DNA of 45,933 nt. Source: Desulfobacterales bacterium. GTDB taxonomy: Bacteria; Desulfobacterota; Desulfobacteria; Desulfobacterales; JAEINQ01. The DNA is taken from contig JAEINQ010000058.1 of assembly GCA_016342285.1 (NCBI GenBank), positions 1 to 45,933 on the forward strand, in the 5' to 3' direction. The position numbers and the translations under genes are program-made. Below the pieces are notes generated by a model. It saw only the letters and a list, made by a program, of their open reading frames with translations, was not told the origin of the DNA and searched no databases. Each line of letters starts with the position of its first letter. The first letter of the stretch is position 1. This document shows positions 32,563-40,921 of the stretch, piece by piece.

Positions 32563-34206
32563 ATGAAAAACCGCCCCAAACACCCAATTGCCACACTCTT
32601 TGTTTTGCTCATGTCTGTCCTTGCAGCGCCGGTTCCGATTCAAGGGGTGGCCTCAGCTGCGCAGCCGGAACTGGACATCATGCTGGTGCTGGACAATTCG
32701 GGCAGCATGAAGCGCAACGATCCGGATTTTCTCATGCGGGACGTGGCCATGAACTTCCTGGCCGGTTTTGGCGACGAAACCCGACTGGGAATCGTGGTAT
32801 TCGACCAGTCCGTCCGCCTGGCCGACCCCCTGACCCGGCGTACCGAACCCGAAAACCGGACCCGCTTTCTCAAGAGCCTGGAAACCATCGACTACCGCGG
32901 CCTGTGGTCGGACACGCCTGCCGGGGTGGAGCGGGCCCTATACGAGCTGACCGCCAACGGGAGAACCGGGGTGCGAAAGGCCATGGTATTGCTCACCGAC
33001 GGTATCGTGGATACGGGCAATCCGGTCGTGGATGCCGAAAAACGCGCCTGGCTGAAATCCGACCTGACCGCGGCATGCACAAAGGCGGGGGTCCGTATTT
33101 TCGGCATCGCCTTTACCGAAGCGGCGGACTTCAGCCTCATTCAGTCCCTGGCGGGAAGAACCCAGGGGGAATACTTCCGAGCCTACCGGGCCCAGGAGAT
33201 CGCACCGGTTTTCGACCGCATTCAAGCGGCCGTGACCCGGGTCGAACCACCGATGGCACAAACATCCGCCTCCGGGCCGGCGTCCAAACCGACGCTCGAA
33301 CCGCCCCCCCCGACGCCGGCCCCGACACCGGAACAAGCGAAAACCACACCCCCAGCCGTTCCGGCGCAAAGAACCGACCTGGCACCGCTGGCCGTCGGCA
33401 TCGGCATCGTCGCCCTGGTGCTGGCCTTGCTGGTCTGGATTCTGGCGCGGCGGTCTCCCCGTTCGCCGGCCGCCGACATGCCCGAAGCCGAACTGGTAGG
33501 CATTCATAACGTCACCGGCCGAAAATCTTTTCCCCTAAACCGTCCGGTCACCCGTATTGGCAGGGACAAAAAGAACGAAATCCCCATCTCAAGAGATACC
33601 GTATCGAGCCTTCACGCGGTGATTGAATTTCGCAATGGCAGCTTTTTTTTGGAAGACCAGCGAAGCCGCAACGGTACGGGGCTCAACGGGGAACCGGTTT
33701 CACCCGGATCACCCCAGCGACTCAAAAGCGGTGACGAAATCACCTTTCACACCCACGCCTTCCGGTTCATCCTGTCGGACATGGCTCCGGCCGGCGAAAC
33801 GGTCATGGATTTCGACGCCAGCAAGGTGGCGCCGACCCTATCCCCGCCGACAAACCTGCCCCAGGCCCTTCTGGTGGACGTGGATAACATCACCGGCCGC
33901 AAGACGTTGAAGCTCAGGGGGACCAACAACCGCATCGGACGGGGTGCGCCCAGCGAACTGGTCATCCCCCAGAAATCGATTTCCGGCGTCCACGCCACCG
34001 TCGAATACCGCGACAGCCGTTTCTACCTGGAAGATCAGAGAAGCAAGAACGGCACCCGGCTCAACAATGAACCGTTAACCCCCAACACCCCCCGGCGGCT
34101 AAAAAGCGGTGACGAGATCACCTTCGATGTCTACCGGTTCATCTTTATGTTGGAAAACCAGGTCCCCTCGGGCGACACCGGCGAAACCTGGGTGGAAACG
34201 GAGTGA
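32563..34206 (+). CDS. vWA domain membrane protein with two FHA domains
   Basis: A 547-residue inner-membrane protein. A signal peptide (HPIATLFVLLMSVLAAPVP) leads to a periplasmic von Willebrand A domain (about 38-215) with an intact metal-binding DNSGSM motif, a conserved Thr region and LLTDGIVD. After a Pro-rich linker (about 230-280) comes one membrane helix (VGIGIVALVLALLVWILA, about 290-310). Two cytoplasmic FHA domains follow, with VTRIGRDKKNEIPI ... SSLHAVIE ... RSRNGTGLN and NNRIGRGAPSELVI ... SGVHATVE ... RSKNGTRLN. FHA domains bind phosphothreonine, so the protein could link an outside ligand or metal-dependent contact to Ser/Thr kinase signalling. No kinase gene lies in the window. 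Confidence 0.92.
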   Translation: MKNRPKHPIATLFVLLMSVLAAPVPIQGVASAAQPELDIMLVLDNSGSMKRNDPDFLMRDVAMNFLAGFGDETRLGIVVFDQSVRLADPLTRRTEPENRTRFLKSLETIDYRGLWSDTPAGVERALYELTANGRTGVRKAMVLLTDGIVDTGNPVVDAEKRAWLKSDLTAACTKAGVRIFGIAFTEAADFSLIQSLAGRTQGEYFRAYRAQEIAPVFDRIQAAVTRVEPPMAQTSASGPASKPTLEPPPPTPAPTPEQAKTTPPAVPAQRTDLAPLAVGIGIVALVLALLVWILARRSPRSPAADMPEAELVGIHNVTGRKSFPLNRPVTRIGRDKKNEIPISRDTVSSLHAVIEFRNGSFFLEDQRSRNGTGLNGEPVSPGSPQRLKSGDEITFHTHAFRFILSDMAPAGETVMDFDASKVAPTLSPPTNLPQALLVDVDNITGRKTLKLRGTNNRIGRGAPSELVIPQKSISGVHATVEYRDSRFYLEDQRSKNGTRLNNEPLTPNTPRRLKSGDEITFDVYRFIFMLENQVPSGDTGETWVETE

Positions 34207-34460
34207 GGGGGGATCCGGGATGTGAGATGGGGGATCCGGTCAACATTCCGTTTTGTCTGGTTAAAATTGCATTCTTAAATGTTTTTTACAAAAAAACAAA
34301 TAATTACCTTGTATATTTTTAGATGATGGTTAAATTGTACGTAATCAACGAAGGCTCGCTTTACTGCGGGACAGTATCTTTCTGAGGGAACAATCCATTT
34401 GCCAAAGTGGCACCCTCCAGTTTGAAACGTTGAAAATTTCATTATTAGGAGGATGTTACC
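34207..34460 (+). promoter_or_regulatory. Long AT-rich leader of the cold-shock gene
   Basis: There is no gene here. The DNA is much lower in GC than its surroundings and ends in TTAGGAGG, a strong ribosome site. Long structured leaders are usual for cspA-type genes and act as temperature-responsive RNA. A weak TTGTAT/TAAATT pair near 34310-34337 could be the promoter. Two copies of GGGGGATCCGG at 34208-34238 form a short direct repeat. Confidence 0.5.
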
Positions 34461-34661
34461 ATGGCCAATGGCGTAGTGAAGTGGTTTAACGACCAAAAAG
34501 GGTTTGGATTCATTGAGCAGGAAGACGGAGCGGATGTGTTCGTTCATCATTCAGCCATCAATGCTTCCGGTTTCAAATCCCTCAGCGAAGGCGATCGCGT
34601 TTCCTTTGACATCGAGCAGGGACAAAAAGGTCCTGCCGCTGCAAATGTAACCGTCGTTTAG
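34461..34661 (+). CDS. Cold-shock protein (CspA family)
   Basis: A 66-residue single cold-shock domain that binds single-stranded RNA and DNA. RNP1 is KGFGFIEQ and RNP2 is DVFVHHSAI; the start MANGVVKWFNDQKGFGFIE is typical. It works as an RNA chaperone, during cold shock or constitutively. The ribosome site GGAGG is eight bases before ATG, and a rho-independent terminator follows closely, so the gene is monocistronic. Confidence 0.97.
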   Translation: MANGVVKWFNDQKGFGFIEQEDGADVFVHHSAINASGFKSLSEGDRVSFDIEQGQKGPAAANVTVV

Positions 34662-34682
34662 CTTTAAGATCTGAACAGAAAG

Positions 34683-34720
34683 GGCATCCCTTCATTCGTG
34701 AGGGGATGCCTCTTTTGTTT
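34683..34720 (+). terminator. Rho-independent terminator of the cold-shock gene
   Basis: GGCATCCC (34683-34690) pairs with GGGATGCC (34703-34710), followed by TCTTTTGTTT. It lies 22 bases after the stop codon. Confidence 0.9.
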
Positions 34721-34810
34721 GATGGGTACGCGGACCGAATCGGGACGATTCACATTTGAAAAGAGCATAAGCAATCAATATTAAACGGCTAAAGCCAAGG
34801 AGGCAACACA

Positions 34811-35011
34811 TTGGCAAGATCAAATTATGGATTTAATAAACGTCAGAAAGAGTTGGAAAAGAAAAAAAAGAAAGAACTGAAGAAGCAACTAAAACTTGAG
34901 AAAAAAGCTGAAACATCAGAGGAAACTTCGGCGAACCCGGAAGAAAACTCTGATGGCCCGGAAGAAAACCCAAATCAGCCCCAGAATGAAGAAGATCAAC
35001 CGGAAGCATAG
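34811..35011 (+). CDS. Small lysine-rich, then acidic protein with TTG start
   Basis: A 66-residue protein split into two parts: a basic first half (SNYGFNKRQKELEKKKKKE) and an acidic Pro/Asn/Glu-rich second half (EENSDGPEENPNQPQNEEDQ). The start is TTG, chosen because GGAGG lies seven bases before it and MARSNYGF-type starts are typical of small proteins of this kind in related bacteria. The first half should form a long charged helix and may bind RNA or ribosomes. It lies just after the cold-shock gene but behind its terminator. The function is unknown. Confidence 0.7.
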   Translation: MARSNYGFNKRQKELEKKKKKELKKQLKLEKKAETSEETSANPEENSDGPEENPNQPQNEEDQPEA

Positions 35012-35447
35012 AAACCGGATCGATCAGCACGTTTCCCTTACCAGATTTCCCGAGCAAGGTGTTTTGCCAAAAGGGACTGCCGCACGGCAAACTGAATTGC
35101 TGCCACTGTACCTTGTTCGACCCCCGCCCAATTATTCGCACGCTAGAATAAAAAACGGCGTCTTTCCCCGGGCCGAATTTCCCGAACACCATTCCGGACC
35201 AGCGGAATTGCAGCCACGGCATCCGGGACGACCGTGCAATCTTCTTCAAACCCAACCGAATCATTTACAGGATTATCGGCAAGTCCGTTTATATGCTGAT
35301 TCTCCGACGACCCCCGCATTTGGCAGCGCCCTTTCCGGCGGTGCTTTCTCGAAGACTGAATCCGAAAGACCCAGGACCTGAACACCTTTAATATTAAATA
35401 ATTATGAGCTCTTTCGAAATTTGAAACGCTCAATTGTATTCACCGGG
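35012..35447. other. Gene-free spacer
   Basis: Frames exist on both strands but lack ribosome sites and protein-like composition. The region separates the small lysine-rich gene from the end of nhaD, which is convergent. No terminator with a T run was found. A decayed gene cannot be excluded. Confidence 0.35.
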
Positions 35448-37313
35448 TTACATGAGCCGGCTGTTGATGAAAAGGTGGCAGAAGATGCTGGCCGCGTATC
35501 CCAGGGCGATGACCGGGGTCCACTTGAGGTGAGCGCCAAAGGTATAGGTGCCCCGGGCCGTTCCCATGAGCGCCACGCCTGCAGCCGATCCGATGGCCAG
35601 CAGGCTTCCTCCGGTACCGGCGGTCAGGGTGGCCAGAAGCCACTGGCCCGTGGACATGTCCGGGTTCATGGTCAACACGGCAAACATCACCGGAATGTTG
35701 TCCACGATGGCTGAAAATACCCCCACCAGGGTGTTGGCGATGGTCGGCCCCAGGTCGGTGTACATGTAACTGCTGATCAGGGTCAGGTAACCGAACTGGG
35801 CCAGTCCGCCCACGCACAGAATGACCCCGTAGAAAAACAGCAGGGTGTCCCACTCGGCCCGGGAGATCTTCTCCATGATGTCAAAGTGTTGGGCCTTACG
35901 CTGCAGTTCGCTGACATCTTCGAAGGTCTCGATGGCCCCGACCACCTGATCGTTTTCATCCTTTACCGGCATGGCGGTAAAGGAGAGCCATTTGCCCTCG
36001 TCTCCCATATTTTCGAAAAAATCCGATGCATCGTAGGCAGAGTCGATCATGTCGTTGGTCCGGTATTTTCCCTCGTAGAATTTGCCGACCAGCACGTCCG
36101 GCACACTATCGAGGATCAGGTCTGCCAGGGACGGCCGATGCTCTTTGTAGAACGGTTTCCACTGCTCTTTGGTACCGATTCGATCTTCGGCCGGTACGCC
36201 GGTCAGTTCAACCATGGCCCGGTTCCAATGGGTGATGACATGGTTCTTGTCGATAATAAAAGCCGGGGTCGGCATACCGTCGAAAGTCTGGACGATTTTA
36301 CTGAACGACTTATCCTGAAGGGGGTAGAGGGGGTGTTGGGCCTTGCCTTGACGACGGGCGCCCAGAATAAAATCGTACTGCCGTGTGCGCCCCTCCTTGC
36401 GTTTGACGTGATAGGAGAAGGCGCCCAGGTATCCCAGGCCGAGCATCATGCCGGCGGCCGGCGGCAGGTGAAGAAAATTGTGGAAAGAAACCGCCGTGGC
36501 GATGGTGGCCAGAAAGAGCCCGATCATGACCTTGGCGCCGTATTTCATGGAAACACTCTCTTCCATGACCTCGGGCGGCGTCTTGTCCACGGCAAAGTTC
36601 ATGATCACGGCCGGCACCAGCCAGTTGACTACCGATGGGATAAAGATGGCAAAGAACTGGCCGAAATGGACTTTCCCCTTCTGCCATACCATCAACGTCG
36701 TAATGTCGCCAAAGGGAGAAAACGCCCCGCCGGCATTTGCCGCCACAACGATATTGATGCAGGCCAGGGCCACGAACTTCTTATTGTCTCCGCCCACGGC
36801 CATGACCACCGCCCCCATGAGAAGGGCCGTGGTGAGGTTGTCGGCAACGGGGGAGATGAAAAAGGCCAGGGTGCCGGTGATCCAGAAGACGGACCGGAGG
36901 GAAAACCCCCGGCTGACCAGCCAGGCACGAAGGGTTTCGAACACGTTCCGTTCTTCCAGGGCATTGATATAGGTCATGGCCACCAGCAGGAACAAAAAAA
37001 GTTCGGCATATTCAAGCAGGCTGTGCCGGATAGCCTCGTGGGCCGTATGGGTATCGCCCATGCCGGTATAGGCCAGGGCCACGAGTACCCAGATGACACC
37101 GGCTGCCAGAAGCACCGGTTTGCTCTTTCTCAGGTGGAGGTTGTTTTCCAGGGGAACCAGAATGTAGGCAAGCACGAAAAAAATCACGCCCAGGTACCCG
37201 TAGACCGAACCCGTCAGGTCGACGGCGGCGTGGGCCTCGGCGCCGCCGCTCGCCAGGGCAAGAGCCGGGGTTGTCAATACCGCCAGTAACGCAACCATAC
37301 TTTTCATTTTCAT
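35448..37313 (-). CDS. nhaD: NhaD-type Na+/H+ antiporter with an inserted PAS domain
   Basis: An inner-membrane antiporter that exports sodium in exchange for protons. It has 621 residues against about 480 usually. Transport motifs are intact: SPVADNLTTALLMG (about 154-167) and NAGGAFSPFGDITTLMVW (about 193-210). Between the membrane helices ending near 300 and the next near 490 lies an extra soluble region with a PAS domain (about 338-473): GMPTPAFIIDKNHVITHWN, MVELTGVPAEDRIG and FTAMPVKDENDQVVGAIETFED with the PAC-like end. The insertion is in frame and the C-terminal helices (VDNIPVMFAVLTMNPD) follow normally. A first hydrophobic segment may be a signal or first helix. PAS sensing of redox, ligand or cofactor could gate transport; this is inference. 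Confidence 0.93.
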   Translation of the reverse strand: MKMKSMVALLAVLTTPALALASGGAEAHAAVDLTGSVYGYLGVIFFVLAYILVPLENNLHLRKSKPVLLAAGVIWVLVALAYTGMGDTHTAHEAIRHSLLEYAELFLFLLVAMTYINALEERNVFETLRAWLVSRGFSLRSVFWITGTLAFFISPVADNLTTALLMGAVVMAVGGDNKKFVALACINIVVAANAGGAFSPFGDITTLMVWQKGKVHFGQFFAIFIPSVVNWLVPAVIMNFAVDKTPPEVMEESVSMKYGAKVMIGLFLATIATAVSFHNFLHLPPAAGMMLGLGYLGAFSYHVKRKEGRTRQYDFILGARRQGKAQHPLYPLQDKSFSKIVQTFDGMPTPAFIIDKNHVITHWNRAMVELTGVPAEDRIGTKEQWKPFYKEHRPSLADLILDSVPDVLVGKFYEGKYRTNDMIDSAYDASDFFENMGDEGKWLSFTAMPVKDENDQVVGAIETFEDVSELQRKAQHFDIMEKISRAEWDTLLFFYGVILCVGGLAQFGYLTLISSYMYTDLGPTIANTLVGVFSAIVDNIPVMFAVLTMNPDMSTGQWLLATLTAGTGGSLLAIGSAAGVALMGTARGTYTFGAHLKWTPVIALGYAASIFCHLFINSRLM

Positions 37314-37409
37314 TTATCCTCGAATACAGATTGGTAAAAGGGGGGGATACGAACGCACGGGTGGCGGGTTCTCGTCTTCGGGCTGGCATCTTCTGGCCTG
37401 GAATGGGCG

Positions 37410-37880
37410 CTACCGGCGGGTCAGGGTCGCAATCACGGATGAAGAAAAACCGCGTGAATATAAATATCTATATATTTTTTCCCTACGTTTTCCCGGGTCT
37501 TTCTCCCTTTCAAAGGTTCGCTGTTTCTTTTCCAGTGCCCTGCGGGCCGTCTCAATTTCATCGGACTCCGGCCGAGCCTGCCCCAGAATCAAATCGATCA
37601 ACTCTTGAGCAAACCCCTTGGTACGCATGGCTTTTTGAACAAAATAGAATCCATATCCTTTCGCCTGCAGTTCGTCAACATAAAACCGCGCCATCCGTCG
37701 ATCGTCCAGATAGTTCAGCTGTTCACAGGCCGCCTGCACCTCGGTGGCCACCTCCCGGGAAATGCCTTTTCGGATCAGTTTGGTCCGCAATTCATGGCAG
37801 GAGTGGTTGCGTCGGGTCAGTATCCGAACCGCCGTCTCCATGGCGGATTTGAAGGTGGGGTCTGGGTCTTGGGTCGTCAT
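37410..37880 (-). CDS. recX: RecX family regulatory protein
   Basis: A RecA modulator of about 156 residues. RecX three-helix repeats are visible: AVRILTRRNHSCHELRTKLI, the segment CEQLNYLDDRRMARFYVDEL with AKGYGFYFVQKAM, and the C-terminal YRYLYSRGFSSSVIATL. RecX binds the RecA filament and limits its activity. ATG at 37880 (MTTQDPDP) is preferred, since a longer frame adds 39 residues unlike the family. The ribosome site is poor. recA is not adjacent, which is not unusual in this group. It lies between nhaD and paaK on the same strand. Confidence 0.88.
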   Translation of the reverse strand: MTTQDPDPTFKSAMETAVRILTRRNHSCHELRTKLIRKGISREVATEVQAACEQLNYLDDRRMARFYVDELQAKGYGFYFVQKAMRTKGFAQELIDLILGQARPESDEIETARRALEKKQRTFEREKDPGKRREKIYRYLYSRGFSSSVIATLTRR

Positions 37881-38003
37881 GATGGGCCGGTTTTTTTTGG
37901 GAGGTTCGATGTGTTTGATGTTGGGTATTTTGTGTTTGGGAAATGCCGGAATGCCTCGGCGGGACCGACCAAACACAAACATGTAAAAACAAAACACCCG
38001 GCG

Positions 38004-39314
38004 TCAGCCGACGATCTCGTCTTGTATCCGGGTGTCGAAAACCCGCTGGCTCTTTCGCACCGACCGCGGCAGGGTGCCGTAGGGGACCACGTCCACCTGG
38101 ATCGATACCAGGAGCTGCTTTTTCACCTGGCGGATCAGTTCCCGGGCCAGGTCTTCTGCCTGGCTCTCGTCTGAAGTCTCGCTGCGTTCCACCACGATGC
38201 GCATGATCCCCCGCTCGGTCTTGTCCCGGGAGATGTGGATCTGGTATTCGGACCCGAGGCCGTCGATGCCTGAAATGGTGGCATCCAGGGATGACGGATA
38301 GATGTTGACCGCCCGGAACTTGATCATGTCGTCGGTGCGCCCCTTGATCCGCGAATGCCGGGGCAAAATCGACCCGCAGGTGCAGGGGCCGGGAATGATC
38401 CTGGTAATGTCGCGGGTACGGTAGCGGATCAGTGGCACCGCTTCCTTGCACAGGGTGGTAACCACCATTTCGCCCCACTCCCCCGCGGGGACCGGTTCCA
38501 GGGTCTGGGGGTCGAGGATTTCCAGGATGTAATAGTCGGCCCAATAGTGGATGCAGTCGTGATCGGTGCATTCGATGCCGGTACCGGGGCCGTAAAGTTC
38601 GGTCAGGCCCGGAATGTCGAAAAGCTCGGCATTGCCCAGCAGTTCGCTGATCTTTTTGCGCATGGAGACCGATGCCCGCTCGGACCCGTAAATGATCTTT
38701 TTAAGGCGGATCTGGTCGCGAATCCCCCGTTTGTTCACCTCTTCGGCCATGAGCAGACCCATGGAGGCAGTACAACACAACACCGTGGGCTGGAGGTCCA
38801 CCAGGAACTGGCACTGCATGTCCACGTTCCCCGGACCCACGGGCAGGGCCATGGCACCGACTTTTTCACAGGCCGCCTGGAACCCCACACCAGCCGTCCA
38901 GACACCGTAGCCCACAGCGATCTGAACCCGGTCGGCCTCGGTCACGCCGGCCATTTCATAGGCCCGTGCAAAAAAGTGAGCCCAGTCGTCCACATCCTTT
39001 TGGGTGTAGCACAGGTTTTTTCGCTTGCCGGTGGTCCCGCTGCTGGAATGGATGCGGATCACTTTTTCAAAAGGAACGCTGCACAGGGGAAAAGGATAGC
39101 CCTGACGCAGGTCATCGGCCGTGGTAAAGGGGAGCTTGTTCAGGTCGTCCAGGGTCTGAATGTCGTCGGGGGTCACCCCTGCGGCATCCAGCTTGACGCG
39201 GTATTCGGCAGATCCCCGGTAGGCGTGGGCGACGGTCCATTTGAGGCCGTCGAGCTGACGGGCCGCAAGGTCGTCCTGGGTGCTGAATGTCGGAGCGAAT
39301 CGTTGCTTGGTCAT
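38004..39314 (-). CDS. paaK: Phenylacetate-CoA ligase / PaaK-type adenylate-forming enzyme
   Basis: Activates phenylacetate or another aryl acid to its CoA thioester with ATP. It has about 436 residues, the normal length. Marks: IHSSSGTTGKRK (P-loop, about 92-103), YGVWTAGVGFQ, TELYGPGTGIECTDHD, the hinge and RTRDITRIIPGPC segment with GRTDDMIKFRAVNIYP, and the C-terminal RKSQRVFDTR lysine region. In strict anaerobes PaaK-like ligases serve aromatic or indole acid breakdown, and paralogues are common, so the substrate is open. ATG at 39314 is chosen over GTG at 39326. No other paa gene is nearby. Confidence 0.93.
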   Translation of the reverse strand: MTKQRFAPTFSTQDDLAARQLDGLKWTVAHAYRGSAEYRVKLDAAGVTPDDIQTLDDLNKLPFTTADDLRQGYPFPLCSVPFEKVIRIHSSSGTTGKRKNLCYTQKDVDDWAHFFARAYEMAGVTEADRVQIAVGYGVWTAGVGFQAACEKVGAMALPVGPGNVDMQCQFLVDLQPTVLCCTASMGLLMAEEVNKRGIRDQIRLKKIIYGSERASVSMRKKISELLGNAELFDIPGLTELYGPGTGIECTDHDCIHYWADYYILEILDPQTLEPVPAGEWGEMVVTTLCKEAVPLIRYRTRDITRIIPGPCTCGSILPRHSRIKGRTDDMIKFRAVNIYPSSLDATISGIDGLGSEYQIHISRDKTERGIMRIVVERSETSDESQAEDLARELIRQVKKQLLVSIQVDVVPYGTLPRSVRKSQRVFDTRIQDEIVG

Positions 39315-39604
39315 GAGGGCACGCACCTTTCATTTACCATGGGTCAATTTCCAAGTCTGGCGGAGCCTAATCTACCAGTGATCGACACGGTTGAAAACCC
39401 CCTAATACGGCCAACCCCTCAGACCATGGCCCCCCGTTGCACGGCGTTTGCGGATCAGCCGCTCGACGACATCCCCTATTGACAACGCCCCTCAAAAGAC
39501 AAAGGATTATATCCGTTACCGGCACCGAGGCCATCGCCGCTTTAAAAGCGCTGAAAAGAGTGATATGGCTCCCTGGCTTTACATGGCCAAGGCCACCCAT
39601 CATT

Positions 39605-39888
39605 AAAGAATCCTGGCCCAAAGGACCATGCTTTGGTTTGCCCCTGGAAGGGGCTGGGTTACCGACCTCATATCAGTGTGGAGTGACTAAAGTGACTAAA
39701 GTTGAGGAGTCGCTACGCTCCACCATTTTTTATAATGGGCAGAATTCCTTAACTTTAGCTCACTCCAAACCTCTTGTCCGCCTCTGGCGGATTAGTTCAC
39801 TTTAGTCACTGGCAACAAAGCTGTCTCGGCATAGCCAGTTTTCTCTGACCACGCCCAAAGGACGTGGATTCCTACTTCGAATTGAAAG
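39605..39888 (+). repeat. Dispersed composite repeat, copy D (full length, core inverted)
   Basis: The left part matches copy A and the right end matches copy C. In between lie a left arm (GTGACTAAAGTGACTAAAG), the core GGAGTCGCTACGCTCC (39706-39721), GGCAGAATTCCTTAA (39738-39752), the hairpin CCGCC/GGCGG and a right arm (TAGTTCACTTTAGTCACTGG). Relative to the flanks, the core is reversed compared with copy B. The spacer 39327-39604 to its left has no supported gene. Confidence 0.8.
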
Positions 39889-39896
39889 GCTTGATA

Positions 39897-40799
39897 TTGC
39901 CCGCCACAAAAATCGATTCCCCCTGGCTGCCCATGGTCAGTCTGCTCGCCGCCGCGGTGCTCTGGGCCAGCTCCTTTGTGGCCCTGAAGATGGCCTTTCG
40001 GGCCTACGACCCCATGGTGGTGATTTTCGGCCGCATGGCCATCGCCGGCCTCTGCTTTCTGTTCTTCATTCCAACCTTCCGCATTCCCTACCGAAAAGGC
40101 GACCTGCGCTATCTGGCGTTCATGGCGTTCTGCGAACCCTGCCTCTATTTCATTTTTGAGGCCATGGCCATCGAAAACACCACGGCTTCCCAGGCCGGCA
40201 TGATCTGCGCCATGCTGCCGCTGATGGTGGCCATCGCAGCCCGCATTTTTCTCGGCGAGGTCCTGACCCTCCGGACGGTTTTGGGGTTCATCCTGGCCAT
40301 GGCCGGGGTGGTCTGGCTAAGCATGGCCGGAGAATCGAGCCAGAACGCCCCCCATCCGGTCCTGGGCAACTTCTATGAATTTGTGGCGATGGTCTGTGCC
40401 GTTGGGTACATGATCACCCTGAAGCATCTGTGCGCTAGGTATTCGCCGTTTTTTCTCACCGCGGTCCAGGCCTGGGCGGGAAGCCTCTTCTTTCTGCCGT
40501 TTCTATTTCTGCCCGGCACAAAACTGCCGACCGGTTTCGATCCGGTCTCCGGCATGGCGGTCATCTACCTGGGCACCTTCGTCACCCTCGGCGCTTACGG
40601 CGCCTACAACTTCGGCACCAGCCGAATTCCGGCCAGCCAGGCCGCAGCCTTCGTCAACCTGATCCCGGTCCTGTCCGTTATCATGGGCTGGGTCGTTCTG
40701 GGCGAGCGGTTTACCGTCCTTCAATACCCTGCGGCGGTCATGGTCTTTGCCGGTATCTACCTGAGCCAGGACCCCAGGGCCCGCGCCAAAGGCCGGTAG
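39897..40799 (+). CDS. EamA/DMT family transporter
   Basis: An inner-membrane carrier of about 300 residues with ten helices arranged as two EamA repeats. Marks: WASSFVALKMAFRAYDPM with FGRMAIAGLCFL at the start, ENTTASQAGMICAMLPLMVA and the second-repeat equivalent GTSRIPASQAAAFVNLIPVL with GWVVLGERF. The substrate is unknown, possibly an amino acid or metabolite. Start choice is uncertain: TTG at 39897 has GAAAGG seven bases upstream and follows the repeat, ATG at 39933 is also in frame, and a GTG at 39864 lies inside the repeat. Repeat insertion may have replaced the original leader. Confidence 0.87.
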   Translation: MPATKIDSPWLPMVSLLAAAVLWASSFVALKMAFRAYDPMVVIFGRMAIAGLCFLFFIPTFRIPYRKGDLRYLAFMAFCEPCLYFIFEAMAIENTTASQAGMICAMLPLMVAIAARIFLGEVLTLRTVLGFILAMAGVVWLSMAGESSQNAPHPVLGNFYEFVAMVCAVGYMITLKHLCARYSPFFLTAVQAWAGSLFFLPFLFLPGTKLPTGFDPVSGMAVIYLGTFVTLGAYGAYNFGTSRIPASQAAAFVNLIPVLSVIMGWVVLGERFTVLQYPAAVMVFAGIYLSQDPRARAKGR

Positions 40800-40921
40800 G
40801 CGTTATGTATTGGAAAAACAAACATTGACCCGAAAAGGGTTTGCGTCTAACCCAATGGACATTCGAAATTGTCCTGAGAATCCTGTAAAGCCTTTCAGAA
40901 ACATTTTTTGGAGGCCATCAC

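Noticed and set aside
34896..35381. 161-codon frame after the lysine-rich gene
   Set aside because: It overlaps a better-supported gene in another frame and is Arg/Pro/Ser-rich without a ribosome site.
35886..37289. 467-codon plus-strand frame opposite nhaD
   Set aside because: Shadow of the NhaD gene, with no domain pattern and a His/Gly-rich composition.
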